Shown in pieces: positions 1-12,213 of a stretch of 64,000 nt of DNA. The stretch comes from Vermamoeba vermiformis (taxonomy: Eukaryota > Tubulinea > Echinamoebida). The DNA is taken from NCBI GenBank assembly GCA_045837725.1, contig JBEWZL010000184.1:434001-498000 (forward strand), given 5' to 3'. The notes under the pieces are model-generated. The model had not been told where the DNA came from. It was given only the letters and a program-made list of their open reading frames with translations, and did not search any database. The translations under genes were made by a program, and so were the position numbers. How positions within the stretch are numbered: the first letter of the stretch is position 1; each line of letters begins with the position of its first letter.

Positions 1-2134
1 TTGATGAAAGATATATTTGAACGACCTATTGTAGCATCGGAAATTACTATGGCTGAAAAAGAAGCTGTTACTCGGTTTTTTAGAACTTCCACGTACCAGC
101 GCAGTTGTTTTAAAGATCTGCAGAAGAAATTTATAACAATTTTCGTGCTTAGCGAGCCATCTTAGTAAGTAATAGTACATATCATAATACGGAACTAAAT
201 CTGCCTCAGTTTTCAATGCCAACAATCCGACATATTTCCAAAAGGTGGATCTTCGTTGCTCCACGGAAAAATCCACGGAGCGTTAGATTTATTCGAGGAA
301 ATTATTCAAATGAAGAAACTTACAATAGAAGATCGAGGTTATCTGCTGAGCATGGCGAATATGGCCTACGATTATATCAATGGATATTTTCCGGATTTAA
401 CTAAGTGGACTAAGAACAAGTACGCGTTATTATTGATTATTGCCTTATTAGTTAACTTCAATTTTTTTTATTAATTTTATTTTTTGCTTCATGAACCAGA
501 CTTGACAAACATTTGCACCCGTATATTCGATTGCTATGGTACTTAAATGATGTTGGTGCACTTCCAAGTACCCAGGAAGATGTTCTAAATATCAAAAATG
601 ACGAATGCGAGAAATTTTTATCCTTTCTGGCAAAACAAGCTACATCCGGAGTACTCATGTTGGAAAAATATAATTTTCGGTCATGCAACTTGCCACTAAT
701 CTACAAGCATTTCATAAACAAGTATCTAGAGAGTAAGTCAAGCTTATTCTATGAAGGTAGCTAATTTAATCGTTTAGATTGGTTTACCGGTCCTTCGTTC
801 GAATCCGTGGAAGATCTGCCCTTCAAGTTTCCATTTATGGACCTGCCTATCGATATGACGATCGCCATATGCTCTTATCTACCCTATATAACGCTTAAAG
901 CATTATTATTGACTTGCAAGCGACTTCGAGCCCTCCAACACTCTTCCTCGATCTGGCGCACAAAATTCGAGCAATATTTTCCGTACGATGCCTCGAATAA
1001 GGACTACTCGGATACTTCGTTTAACATCCGATACAAGTAAGCATAATATAACGATATTAATTAACAATAAAAGGCCCGTATTAATAATTATTGTTTGTAG
1101 GAACAAATTTATGGCAAGAGAGATTTATGGCAGCAAGTCCTATATGTATAGTATAGGAGCTCCTAGTGTATCATATTATTGCGATATGTATTCAGTAGAG
1201 CTTATCGGCGATGAAGTGATATACACTAGCAAGCACCACAATCGGTTAACATTGACCAATCTCGATACAAATGATCACGTGTCAGTAACTGGCATTCATG
1301 AACCTGCCGCTGCACGAATTTACAATGACAAAGTATTTGTAATGAAACACAATCAAGTTGAAGTACGAGACAAGACTACTTTGGTAAGCATTAGGCAACT
1401 TAAATTAATTGTAATTTGATTAACTAACTGACTGAATTTGCCCAAATTAGGGAATAATAAGTCAGTTCTCGCAGTTCAAGCCACGTACAACTTTGCCGCA
1501 CTTCGAGCTTTCAGATAATTGGCTCGTTTCCTCAGGTTCGACAATAGTAATATATAGATATGGGTATATTATATCTAACAAACGTTTAGATGCTTTGTAC
1601 GACTGGGGTACCGGACAGATGTTGGATTCGTGGGATCAAGATCTAACCGCTGTCACCGTACGAGATCGAATATGCTATGGCATCAATAGCGATGACATAG
1701 TTATTCGAGATTTACGCCAATCAGATCGTTCTGTGCAACGCTTGTCAATGACAGGTGTCAACAAATTCTCGTCAGTGAACGTGTATGACGGAATAATTTA
1801 CACAGCAGGCACGAGCATTAACATATTTGACATGCGGTATTTGCAGCAGCCGTCGGGCACAATAGCTTCACGCAGTATTGGACCTTGTGACCCAGCTGAT
1901 TACTACGCTATCGACCTCGTAAACATGAATGTCTGGGGATCCCAAGTTTCATGGGATCTGATCGATAACAAGTGGGAGAGAGCGGATATATGTGATTATT
2001 ATAATATCGTGGATAGAGTATGCAATGGAAAGTACTTAGCCGTCGCATTCGTAGGTGTTCTAAAAATTTTCAGATTGAGCGCATCCACACCGTTCCCATT
2101 TGGCGATTTCAAACTAAATCGATACAAATTTTGA
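1..2134 (+). CDS. F-box / beta-propeller (WD40-like) protein, 5' end outside the window
   Basis: This is probably a substrate adaptor of an SCF-type E3 ubiquitin ligase: the F-box would bind Skp1 and the C-terminal propeller would bind targets. The model has six exons, joined in frame at 164/210, 419/500, 732/778, about 1036/1101 and 1382/1451; every junction is GT...AG and keeps the frame. The first 260 or so residues are helical and unrecognised. The F-box lies at about 830-960 (MDLPIDMTIAICSYLPYITL, then LLLTCKRLRALQHSSSIW). After it come short beta-rich units with WD40-like spacing (ELIGDEVIYTSKHHN, ALYDWGTGQMLDSWDQD, DDIVIRDLRQ), ending at the TGA at 2134. The start codon is not assigned because the frame is open to the window edge. 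That it is an F-box protein is well supported; that the repeat part is a true WD40 propeller is inferred from pattern. Confidence 0.8.
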
Positions 2135-2219
2135 TGCGCTAACAAATTAATTTACAGCTAAGCGACTAAAATAAATAATATTTAATACAAATTTACAAAC
2201 GGGTACAAGAACAAAATTA

Positions 2220-3038
2220 TTAGTGCTTAGAGTAATAGTAGATCTCGCCAACGACTTCGCGAGTCCATTTGGCTTTGTTCAAAGCGTCATGAAGCCTTGT
2301 ATAAGCAGTGCGTTTTGGTGATTTACCTTTGCTTGGATGACCTGCAAGACTGATCTTGATCTGACCGGCGAATACTTTCTCGGCAATTTCATTCGCAATA
2401 GCTTTTGGAAGGATATATCGGCCAGTAGGATCTCGTTGCTTGTCAAGCACCACCTTGAAGGATTGTTCGACGGTAACACGATCAGTGTTCTTCTTTTTGA
2501 TGACTTTTGGCTGGACGTGAGCAGATTCGGGCTTGACTTTCGGAGCGCGAAGTGGCTTCTTGACAGGAGCAGGTGCCATATAGTCGTTTTTTGAGCTAAA
2601 GAATGTGTCCAAGATCACGCAGCCTCCAGAAAGTCCAGGGGTTGGCTCGATCGGCTGCGATGTAGGAACTGAAGAATTCTCGTTCTCAAATCCAAAGGCT
2701 TCGAATGTGTTTTGAACTGGCCCGGTGGGATTATCTTCATTCAGACTAGTACATTCTTCGGTAGGCATCGAAGGAGGTGTTGTTGGGTCAAAGCCAAAAT
2801 CGAAAAGGACATCTGGCGCATCCGTAGGTGGCGCGACTTGTTCAGCCATTTGATACTCTAGTGGCACACCATCAATCTCATCGAGTGTTTGTCGTATATC
2901 GTCGACTGCGCCATCGAAAGGCCATAGTGGTTCAAGGGCAGGTAAATCCACTCCAAATTGACGGCAAGCATTTTCTTTTTGAGCCATTTTGGTAGTGAAA
3001 TAAGGAGTACTATTTAGATAATTCATAAAGTACGACAT
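2220..3038 (-). CDS. Hypothetical acidic/proline-rich protein with basic C-terminal domain
   Basis: A 272-residue single-exon reading frame that I do not recognise. The first 150 residues are acidic and rich in Pro, Thr and Glu (several PTTPPSMP-like stretches), typical of a disordered or activation region. A basic linker follows (VKKPLRAPKVKPE, VIKKKNTDRV). The C-terminal 90 residues look folded: FKVVLDKQRDPTGRYILPKA, then KVFAGQIKISLAGHPSKGKS and a final helical stretch with TRLHDALNKAKWTREVVGEI. An acidic tail plus a basic folded domain suggests a nuclear regulator, but no family is assigned. The start could be MSYF at 3038 or MAQKENAC at about 2986. A possible upstream ATG at 3166 with a GTGAGC donor does not splice in frame, so I did not use it. 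It is tail-to-tail with the preceding F-box gene, 85 bases away. Confidence 0.65.
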   Translation of the reverse strand: MSYFMNYLNSTPYFTTKMAQKENACRQFGVDLPALEPLWPFDGAVDDIRQTLDEIDGVPLEYQMAEQVAPPTDAPDVLFDFGFDPTTPPSMPTEECTSLNEDNPTGPVQNTFEAFGFENENSSVPTSQPIEPTPGLSGGCVILDTFFSSKNDYMAPAPVKKPLRAPKVKPESAHVQPKVIKKKNTDRVTVEQSFKVVLDKQRDPTGRYILPKAIANEIAEKVFAGQIKISLAGHPSKGKSPKRTAYTRLHDALNKAKWTREVVGEIYYYSKH

Positions 3039-3756
3039 TGTTCTAAAATAATTCGTTTTAGTTTTAAATCCGCTTGAAAACTTTTTATTTTGCTCACCCT
3101 AGCTAAAGCTTTGGCCTTTTGCTCTAATGTTGCTCGGTTTTTTTTTGAATTACCGTCGACTGCCATTTTTTCCTTTATATTTGTATCGTTTGTTGTTTGG
3201 TTGTTTGTTATGCGTGTCCTGAATCCAACAAATCAAACAAAAAGCGCGAAGAAAAGTGTGAACTGCTGAATCACAAAAACAAACCAAACAAATCAACAAA
3301 CAATCGCCTTTAGACCATTATTATGCCTATAATCGCGTATTGAGCTAATAACGCTCCTGCTTGACATGCAGCGATAGTTGTACGAATCCGGCATGTCAAT
3401 TCGAAGGACCTTTAAAATATCTTCAAAAAGGTATGGTATGATATGTATAATGTATTGCTAAGCCAAAGAATTGGCTTCATGTTATGAAGCGCAATTCAAT
3501 TTTAAAATTTTTCGGATTCCGGTGTAAACAGGTAATTTACGGGTTTACTAGCATTTATGCTAAGAATGAGATAGATGACATTAATTTCTGCATTAATAAA
3601 CCACTAAAGAATTGATTTTTCGGTAAGAAAATTCAAAAATATTCGTCTCGTTCTGCATCTGACGCTTAGTCTCAAAATATCTTACAGTTTAATGACAATA
3701 AATAACGATAATGTTATATGACTACAATTAAATAATGGTCTTACTTGGTCGTATTA
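3039..3756. other. Intergenic region, no gene seen
   Basis: About 720 bases between the start of the unknown minus-strand gene and the end of the RhoGEF gene. It is AT-rich, with a run of AAACAAACC/AAATCAACAAACAA-type sequence at 3220-3310 that may be an untranslated leader or promoter of the unknown gene. No open frame of convincing length, RNA gene or repeat is visible. Confidence 0.6.
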
Positions 3757-6700
3757 TTATTGCTTCTTGCTTTGAACCATCGCTTTCTCGTACTCGCGCA
3801 TGAACATGTCTTTCATCTCTTTGCCAATAAATTCAAATTTAATGACGTCTCCGCGGTCTGCAAGTAGTGTAGCAGACAATTCTATAATTAAAGAATTACT
3901 AACTGCGAAAAAATGTTGCAGATCTGGTTCGCATCCGGATCTTCCATTAACGATGGAGCCATTAAGAATTGTTCAAAAGATATAGATATTATATATATGA
4001 TAGTGCTTACCACCCTCGACAGTTAACGTATGGAAGTTCTTCAGTAAGATGAGCTGTTGGACTTTCTGCTTCATCTCTTTCTTGTACTTGACAGTCTTCG
4101 AGTACATCAGCGCATCGTTCAATAGATACAATTTGCCGGGCACGTGCTTGCTCAACATAACGTCGTAGAACTGAATATCAGCATCTGCGATCAATGTTCG
4201 ATGCGGCAAGAAGATTTTCTGAAAGAAAAAAGGTTAGATCCAGATGTGTTTTTTTTAAGCCAAGTAAAATATATTACGTCAACTTCGCCAACAATATCGT
4301 TTGCAGCTTCAATCAACTTCGTCCTGTCTTCAAATTCTCGACGTCGATCGTTCAAGTAAGCGTTGATCTGAGCGACCTTTGCAAGGGCATTCTTCAAGTT
4401 ATCATAGTCGGGATGATCCGCGCTCGTGTTGTCCATCAATTGCTACATAATGGCGTTAGTTGCGTGCTCTGTGAAAGAATTGTAACGAAATTTCACGTGA
4501 CACTTTGACACGTGTCATTAAAAAAAATCTGTCGGACGTACCTGCAGCAACAGTTGGTATCGAGGAACACGTTGAACAGGCTAGGAATTAAATAATACGT
4601 CAGTAATTGAATTATTTTAAATGAATGAAACTGACTTACCATAATCAGATAACTTTCAAGATCCAAACCGCAAATAATTGGATCTGTTGTTGTAACTTTC
4701 TGTGCACAAAAAAAATGTTAAAATCTCGAATGGAATTTGCTATATTACGTACTTCTAAGAACTTGGCCAATCTCGGGTTTTCAGTACGACACTTCAACAA
4801 CGCAATTTGAGAGTTTCTGTAGTTGTTGATGTACTCCGTGTATGTCTTCAAAAACTCGCCCTATTATTTCCTTATTAGTAAAATATCTTGACACGTGTGA
4901 AAAATATAAGTGACACGTGTCACTACGGACTAAAACTTACCATAAACAGGAAGATATCTCCGATACATTGTTTTGACGACCATTTCATTAAGCGACTATT
5001 AAGACCTTCCAAAAGCATCGAATTGTAACTCCAAATAATTTCGACGGATCCAAAAATGACTCGGATGTCGTTCTCTGGTACGAGCGGTTTGGAACTTTTC
5101 AGCGAGTTCAGTAACGGGTTTTGGAATTTCTATAATATCGATAAGATTGATAATGCTTGATATTATTAGGAGCTCTTAGTACCTTGACAATAATCGACAA
5201 ATTTTTCACGTAAGTGCCTTCTGTGACGAGCAATTCTTGCGCGATTTTTGTTCGCTTGAAATGTTTCTTCGCTGCACATTGACAACACCGTTAGTACGAC
5301 AGCTATAATACCAAAGTTAATATCATACCTTGCTCCATTTTCTTCTCGTCTAGCTGTGACGTGTCGACTTGTTTGGCCGGTTGTTTCGGTGGGGCAGGAG
5401 TAGCACTTGTGGTACTATTCACCGTGCTGACAGTGCTCGGATTGCTGTTGTTTGTTATGCTATTTACAGTGCTCGGCATTGACACCGTGCTCGGGGTACT
5501 GCTGATCGAACTCATGCTCGTCATCATCGTGTTCATCGAGCTGACGGTGCTTCGAGCGGTAGAAGGAGGACTCATTGTGTTTCTGTTTTCAGGACTGCCA
5601 ACAGAGCTAGAGCTGGTCTGTTGTTGGTGCGAGTTCATCAACATGGTTTGATGCGGGGTTGTAGCACCACTTGGAGGCGGTGGCTTGGAGCCTCTCATCA
5701 TCGCAAACTGTCGGACTCCTGGTGATTGCTTAGGGCTCATCGGGGGCGAGGCCTAAAGACATCAGTTAACAACTACTGTTTAAACCCAAGTCACAAAAAT
5801 GTCACGTGACACGTACTATCGGTGAACTAGGTCCATTTGGAGAACCCGGAGGAGACCACGTAGCGCTCATATCGACCTCTGATAAGTTCTTCTTAGGCGG
5901 GGTCGGCAAGGGCTTTGATTTCAAGTGCGCTGGCTTGGGCATTGGTACCGGCTTGGACTTGATTTCTCGTCGCGGTGAACCTGCTGGACTCGAATTTGCA
6001 GACCGTACAATGTTAGCACGAGGAATAGACAAACCTACAATTATCCAGTTAGAGATCTGACACTTTTGACACGTACCATCAGATCCTGTTTGTTGCTTAC
6101 TCTGCGACCTTCCTTTGTTCTTGAATGATTTGCTCGTTCTGTCACGAATGAGGGACACTCGCTGTTTGCGCAACTCATCCACTGATTTCGTGCATTCCCC
6201 TGACTGTTTGCACGCCTCACACCTTCACATAGACGGGTCATTCATTTGGACTTATGTCTCATATCGAAGCTTACCATTGCTCGAAATAATCCCATAGTAC
6301 TGTGGCACAAGGATTCTTCGGCTTTTCAGTAATGATCTCGTCAGACGGTTTGATCGAAATTTCAGACTTCGATTTGAACATCTTTGATTTGATACGTCTA
6401 CGGAAGTGTTAGTTATATACTCAATGAATACTACAATTGAAGTAACATACTTGATAAATTCTCCGAATTTGCTACTTTTGCGCTTGTTATTTGCAATGTG
6501 GTCTTCGCCCAACGTGTACTGCTCGCGTTTCAAACCGATGTTCTCTTCTTGCAGCTCTTCTTCTTCCATTTCAGCGTAATACTGATTGGCTACTTCAATA
6601 TCTTTGGGTTTAATAGGCGCTGTTAATGAATCCAACGAATTCCTTCGGTGGAAATACTGCGGTGGATTTCGTGCTGGTACTTGTGGTGGAGGTGATTTAG

Positions 6701-9700
6701 GGGTCTCTGGTTGTTGTGGTCGCTGTACATTATTGTTGGCGATATTGGGATTTGTTGGGCGACGTGGAGGAGGAACTGGGGATTGAACGCGAGGGCTCGT
6801 GTTGGCTTGGTTTGGCGCGGGTGTATTGGCGTTGCTAGGAGGAGCTTTGGCTGGAGACTTTGGTGCCGTTTTGGGGATGACACCTGGAGGCTTTGACAAC
6901 CTGGGCGAGGACAGGGAACGCGTGGGCTTGGTTTTTGGGGGTCCGGGAGTAGCCTGCCTAACACCTTTTTTAAGTCCTGGTGCAGGTGCTGCAGCAGGTT
7001 GCTTAGGCGAAGAAATTGTTCTAGGAAATCCATTAGCGTTGTTATTATTTGGCGCGTTATTATTGACTCGAGGAGTGGTCGTGTCAATAATTCGATGTTT
7101 TTCTTTTTCCTCGTCGTATTCTTCAATATCATCCTCCGTGTCCATTTCTTTCAATGCCGCTAATTCAGCTGCAAAATCTTCTTGGACAGGAGCTTGAGCT
7201 TGATTATCAAAATCTATAAACATAAGTAATTAGTAACGCTGAACCAGATCCGAAAACTATTCGGGATCCAACGCACGTGGAACCGACATGTTATTGACAG
7301 CTAATGCGATAGCATCTTTCAAGCCCTTATCTCGAGTTTGATAACCCTTAAGTACTGCAATTCCACCAAGAGTTTGGAACTCCTGTCTTGACTTGCCTAA
7401 AAAGGAAATGTTAAAATCTAATAGATACTCGTCAATTTGAATTCAATCGTACTGTTAACGGCAAGTTTTGAAAGTAACTTAGCGGCGCGTTCTTGTATCT
7501 TATTATCTTGAGAACTTTTGAACATCGTCAAGGCTGCTTTAACACCTCCAACTTCGCGGATGTGCTCGCTGACTTGCGCTAAAAACATTGTTAGCAGCGC
7601 ACGAGTTAGTATATTAATAACATACGGTTCGTAGACAAGTTCTCTAACGTCATCGAAGCGAGTGTCTGCGCATCCGCATTGTTTTCTTTCGTCAAAATAT
7701 CAATCAGTGGTTTAATCGCCTTTTCGTTGATGAAATCTGTTTCATTATCATCTATACATTATTTAGGGTTAGTAATCAGCGTGACAGGGTATTCATAGAA
7801 AGTTTGAAGTTTCGGGAGGTCATCTTTTGACACGTGTCAAACTATGACATGGACGTACCTGCGAGTGACAAGTTGACCATTGATTTGCAGGCCTCGAGCT
7901 TAACATCGATTTGAGTCTGCGGCGCTGACAGCATCGTTGTAATGGCTTTCAAACCTCCTGTTTGGACGATTGCACGTCTCATTGAATCTGCCAACGGTCA
8001 ATCAGGAATTGTTTTAGACATGTATGGTAGTGTTATAAGCGTACCATAGTACATTGACATGTGAAAAGTCGCGGTGACGGCCTTCAATTTGACGTCATCT
8101 GGGACGTTCGAATTGATAATATTTACAATGGCTCCAATACCACCGACTTCTTTAAATTGTTCTTGAATAGACTCTACAAAGACACAACGTTAGATATCTC
8201 GATAGATTAAGTATTTCCTTTTATGGAATATTACCGTGAACCATCAAATTTGACACTGTCAAAACAGCGCGCAAGAGTAATTTTTTGTTCTGCGTGTTCG
8301 TCTTGAGTAATTGCGTAAGCTGCTTAAATAACGGTGAATTTGATATAGCATCGCCACTACGTGTCACGGACTCCTCTGTTAGGAAAAAAGGTCAGATCCA
8401 GGGCCGTGTTCGAGGTGATTTCTTACCGTTTGCCGAGAAGTTAGTAATTGCAGCCAAGCAAGTCGACTTAACATCTTCATTAGGGTCACTGAGTGAATCA
8501 AGAATTGATTTGAATGCGCCCGATTTGACAATCTCCGCTGCAATCTCGCCTGCAAAAACATGTCACCATTAAATCTGCGGCAAATTCAAAATTAATTATC
8601 ATTTTGTTATCATACCATGCTTGATGATGTTTGATACTAAGCCCAATATTGATTCTTTAAGCTTCGGATTACTAAATTTGTTAATTTCTTTGATTAATTT
8701 GACCGCTTTTGGCACACAGCCTGCTTCTTTGAACATTTGACGATTTTTTTCTGATTCATTATTAGAATTTATATTAACACCATCTTATTATATAATAGAC
8801 ATACCATCGCTAGTTAAATTGCTCTGTACTCTAACTATAATATGAAGGGCGTCTTCGTCCGTTACGCTCGAGTCCAATAAATTAGCGAACGCTAGATACG
8901 TATCGCGCGTTGCAAATAACGGATAATTAGCTATGCGAATATCAATAGTAAGTGTCCAATCGACGGCTTCGTAGTAATATAAACAAGGACTTACATGCTG
9001 GAGAAATTGAAACGATGTTATTGACGGCTAATAAAGCGGTATTGTTTTCTTCAAAATCCTTGGATTGTAATGAATTTAAAAAGCATGGAATTGCTCCTGC
9101 TTTCAACCAGGGTAATAAAGTCGGCTCTGCAGAATTTTTTGTTATTTACTAATAACAAATTCAAAAGTCGTAGTTCGTAGAATAACCTCTATTTGGCAAA
9201 AATAGTGTATAAATTAATATTAACGTACCATTGTGGATAGAATTTACGGCGAATTTTAAAACTGAAGTTTTTTCAGTGCTGGTTTTGACGCGTTTTAATA
9301 ATGCAATTGGTCCTGTGACTCCTACTCGCTTTACTTCTTCAGCAATAAGCTCTAATAATATTTTTATTAATATATTTCCGAAGTACGTTGATTTGAGGCA
9401 CTTACGTTCTCGCGCGCCATTTGTCAATCCTTTTATGGCATTTATAGCTAGTTGATCGTTCGTTGAGGACAAAAACTTGACGAACATGGCCACGGCTAAA
9501 TAAATAATATTAAATAATTGATTTGAATTAATAATGCATGGCATTAAACGGATCCACTTCAGTAACATATCGTAGACCGGCTTGGTATTCCATACTTACT
9601 CGCTTTATCTTTTTCTAATAATGGCTGTGCCAGTACTAATGCATTTCCAAAGTACATCTCTTCTTTGGAAGATAAGCAGACTTCCCATTGTTTTTCGACA

Positions 9701-10139
9701 GATGGGAGCGGACCTGGAGTTAAATTTTAATTAGATTATTTGCTAATATTCTAGTAAATCATTTACTCGAAACGAATATTGAGTAGAGTCGAAGGCGATG
9801 TCAAAACCATAAAATTTAATTAAATGATAATCTTGGCAGATCCTCCGCCCGGACACAACATTTACGCAAAAAAGCACTAAATATGCTATTAACAAGATCC
9901 AAAATTAATATTTTAGCAGGTATTAATTCCGGATAATGCAGAATCAAAAAATCAATTAAATTTTTACGATCCAGTTTCATGAATTCGAATCGGGAAACGT
10001 GATATTTAATCGCCTACGATGTATAAAACAATAATATGACAGTAATTAATTACAGCGCAAAAGATTTTCTTTTACGGCTGATCGGCTTACCAGTCGGTTG
10101 AATCCTTTTATAAATATTTGACAACTGAGCAGTTGCCAT
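3757..10139 (-). CDS. Armadillo-repeat / proline-rich / DH-PH RhoGEF
   Basis: This is probably a guanine nucleotide exchange factor for a Rho/Rac GTPase controlling actin. The N-terminal half (about 9717 down to 7240) is a series of short exons, each about one armadillo repeat (pattern GGIxxLxxLL...NAxxALxNLA). A long exon pair (7223-6470 and 6182-5303) encodes a Pro-, Asn- and Ser-rich linker with PPPRRP and PPPVP-like SH3-type motifs. A DH domain follows from about 5265 (FKRTKIAQELLVTEGTYVKN) through 4300, then a PH domain ending KFEFIGKEMKDMF and a stop at 3757. The last PH junction, across about 4005-3881, keeps frame and fits PH length. The start is my best guess: ATG at 10139 (MATAQLSNIYK) splices in phase to the exon at 9717. 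An alternative exon frame lies in 9790-10240 (see findings). Several introns contain the TGACACGTGTCA palindrome. Confidence 0.75.
4506..4517. promoter_or_regulatory. TGACACGTGTCA palindrome (intron)
   Basis: Exact copy of the 12-bp palindrome with an E-box/G-box core (CACGTG), in an intron of the RhoGEF gene near its GTACGT donor. A second motif, TCACGTGA, lies just upstream. Confidence 0.6.
4911..4922. promoter_or_regulatory. TGACACGTGTCA palindrome (intron)
   Basis: Exact copy in the next intron of the RhoGEF gene; a near copy, TGACACGTGTGA, begins at 4889 in the same intron. Confidence 0.6.
7828..7839. promoter_or_regulatory. TGACACGTGTCA palindrome (intron)
   Basis: Exact copy in an intron of the armadillo part of the RhoGEF gene, flanked symmetrically by TTT and AAA. 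Confidence 0.6.
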
Positions 10140-10322
10140 GATATAACTTGTACGTTGTCGTAGTTTACATCCACTAGTTTGTTAATGCCGAATCGTAACA
10201 GTCGAAATTTATTTTTGATCTCGAAATTTCCTCCAGCCGATCGTGCCGTTCAATCGAAATAAATATGCAACCTTATTATAAAAAGGATTTAAATACGCAA
10301 GTTTATGTAAAAATAAATGGAT

Positions 10323-11998
10323 TTAGTTCAAAGGAGCATAAGTGCTGCGTCTTCGTCTGACCAAAGCAAGAGCAACAATGCCGGTGATGAGCACCAAGAC
10401 GAGGAAAGCACCAGCGATGATGAGGGCCTTCCAGTAAGAGAAGTCATAAGGCACGATGGAAATAGCTGGCATTGAGATACGTTAGAAAATATGTTTCGAA
10501 AAGATCCGATCTAGCTAGATCAGCCAACAAAATCATCGCGCTAATACTTCAAAAACGCATATGAGGGCTCAACATTGTGAATACTTACTGGCCTCCATAG
10601 TAATCACGTTGAAATTGCCAAAGTTACCGTTGGGCAAGGGATTGAAAGCGATGGTAAAGTTGCTGTAATCTGTCATGTTGCACGTGTCAGATCTAACTCC
10701 ATAATGCAAGAAATAACATGAATAATATTACCCAACAAAGTAGAGAAGGTCCATTGCTTAGTATTATTGGCAGCAGCAACGAAAACAGATTTTGAGTCGG
10801 AAGCAGGCACGCAGTAGTAGCGGGGTTGGATGGTAACGCCAGAAATAATAGATGAGATATCAGCTAAGAAAATAAACCGAAATTAGCATTAATATACTAA
10901 CGGTAGCATAAACATATCATATAGAAGCGTTTAAAGATTAACCAACTGAATTACCAAATTGATTTTTTGGCTTGAACCAGACCCCAATTTCTTATTAGAC
11001 AATTTCCGTTCATGCAAAGTGAAATAAAATTGATAAAATTACACGCAATTTTTCGCCGTTTAAATGGACTTACCCAAGGTGCTAACAATAGTGAAGGTAA
11101 TGTTCTTCTCGCCTTCACCTTCAGGAGCATTGAAAGAATAGAGACCAGTCAATGCGGTTAGAGACTCAATTTCCATAGTATTGTTCAACGAGAATACAGT
11201 CGACACTATGAGATAAAGTGAGATCAGTATGGGCCTCCATCCGCGTTCACACTACCAAAAATTTCGGTTGAAACTCGCCAAAAAATGTTCAAATAGGCGA
11301 GCAATTAACTGATACTATGTTTGCTAATAAAATTGGTATTTTAGAAGGTTCATATTCTTTTTCTGAACGGATCTTACTTCGGGTAAGGGTAATCTTGTAC
11401 TCGATGGGAACAGAGCTGTTGAAGAACACTGAGTAAGGGTAGGTGCGAGCCAAAGTAAGGTTGTGCGCGTCATTACGACAAATAGGGGTCGAGAAGCTCA
11501 CAGTAAGCTGACCGAGAGAGATGTTAGCGGATGTGCCTCCGAGATCAACGAACTAAAATTGCATATTAAAGGATTAAACTTACACTTCCGTTAACGTTAT
11601 AAGTCGCTTGAGAAGATTCAAGAACAAGAGTCAAAATGCCACTTCCACGCGTGATCTCGACGTCGAAAACAGCAATACCCCGAGGATACTCGAAGTGAGC
11701 ATTATTAGTAATATTTAATATAGTTGCAGTTGAGTTGAGAGTGTTGGTCCAAACTGTGTTGGTTGAAGGGAAGCTTTGAGCGAACGAGATGCCTGCCATA
11801 ATAATAATTAATAAACAAGTCACCAGAAAAATAAATAGATGGGTATATTAATTATAATAGAAATTATTAGCACGATCTTGGATTATATTACACGCGTATA
11901 AAATCGCCCAAAAAGAAAAAAAAAACAGATCAGATCTGAACCATTCAATAATTACCTAACAGGCACAAAGCCACAATAACAAATACACTTGACCTCAT
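10323..11998 (-). CDS. Secreted type I membrane glycoprotein, unknown family
   Basis: The first exon encodes a signal peptide (MRSSVFVIVALCLLG) and is spliced at a GTAATT donor to ISFAQSFPSTNTVW, giving a plausible cleavage site after FAQ. The ectodomain, spread over about seven exons, is beta-rich with many N-x-S/T sites (for example NSTATILNITN), which suggests a glycosylated cell-surface protein. The last exon has a single transmembrane helix (KALIIAGAFLVLVLITGIV) followed by a very short basic cytoplasmic tail, RRRRSTYAPLN, and a stop at 10323. No enzymatic motif is visible. It lies upstream of a second secreted-protein gene on the same strand, but spacing and introns argue for separate promoters. 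It may be an adhesion or surface-recognition protein; that role is inference from topology only. Confidence 0.75.
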
Positions 11999-12213
11999 GT
12001 TATATATTACTAATGGTTTGAACAAAAGAAATAAAACGCCAAACACAAACCAGAGAAAATCGCGCAGGAAAAGTCGCTTGAAAATTATCTTGCAAATCAA
12101 AAAAAGATTATTTAAATCAATACACGACAGTAGAAGCCATAAACAGAGGTCTATTTATTATATATGCTATAATATCTCTACAAACCATCGTTTGTTCCAC
12201 AGATCGAACAATT

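Noticed and set aside
3093-3166. Upstream first exon (MAVDGNSKKNRATLEQ) for the unknown gene at 2220-3038
   Set aside because: The only GT donor (GTGAGC) joins to the TTTTAG acceptor out of frame, so the extension is not supported.
5361-5651. Plus-strand open frame over the Ser/Thr-rich RhoGEF linker, giving a hydrophobic protein
   Set aside because: It is an antisense shadow of the low-complexity Ser/Thr region; the minus strand fits the exon series.
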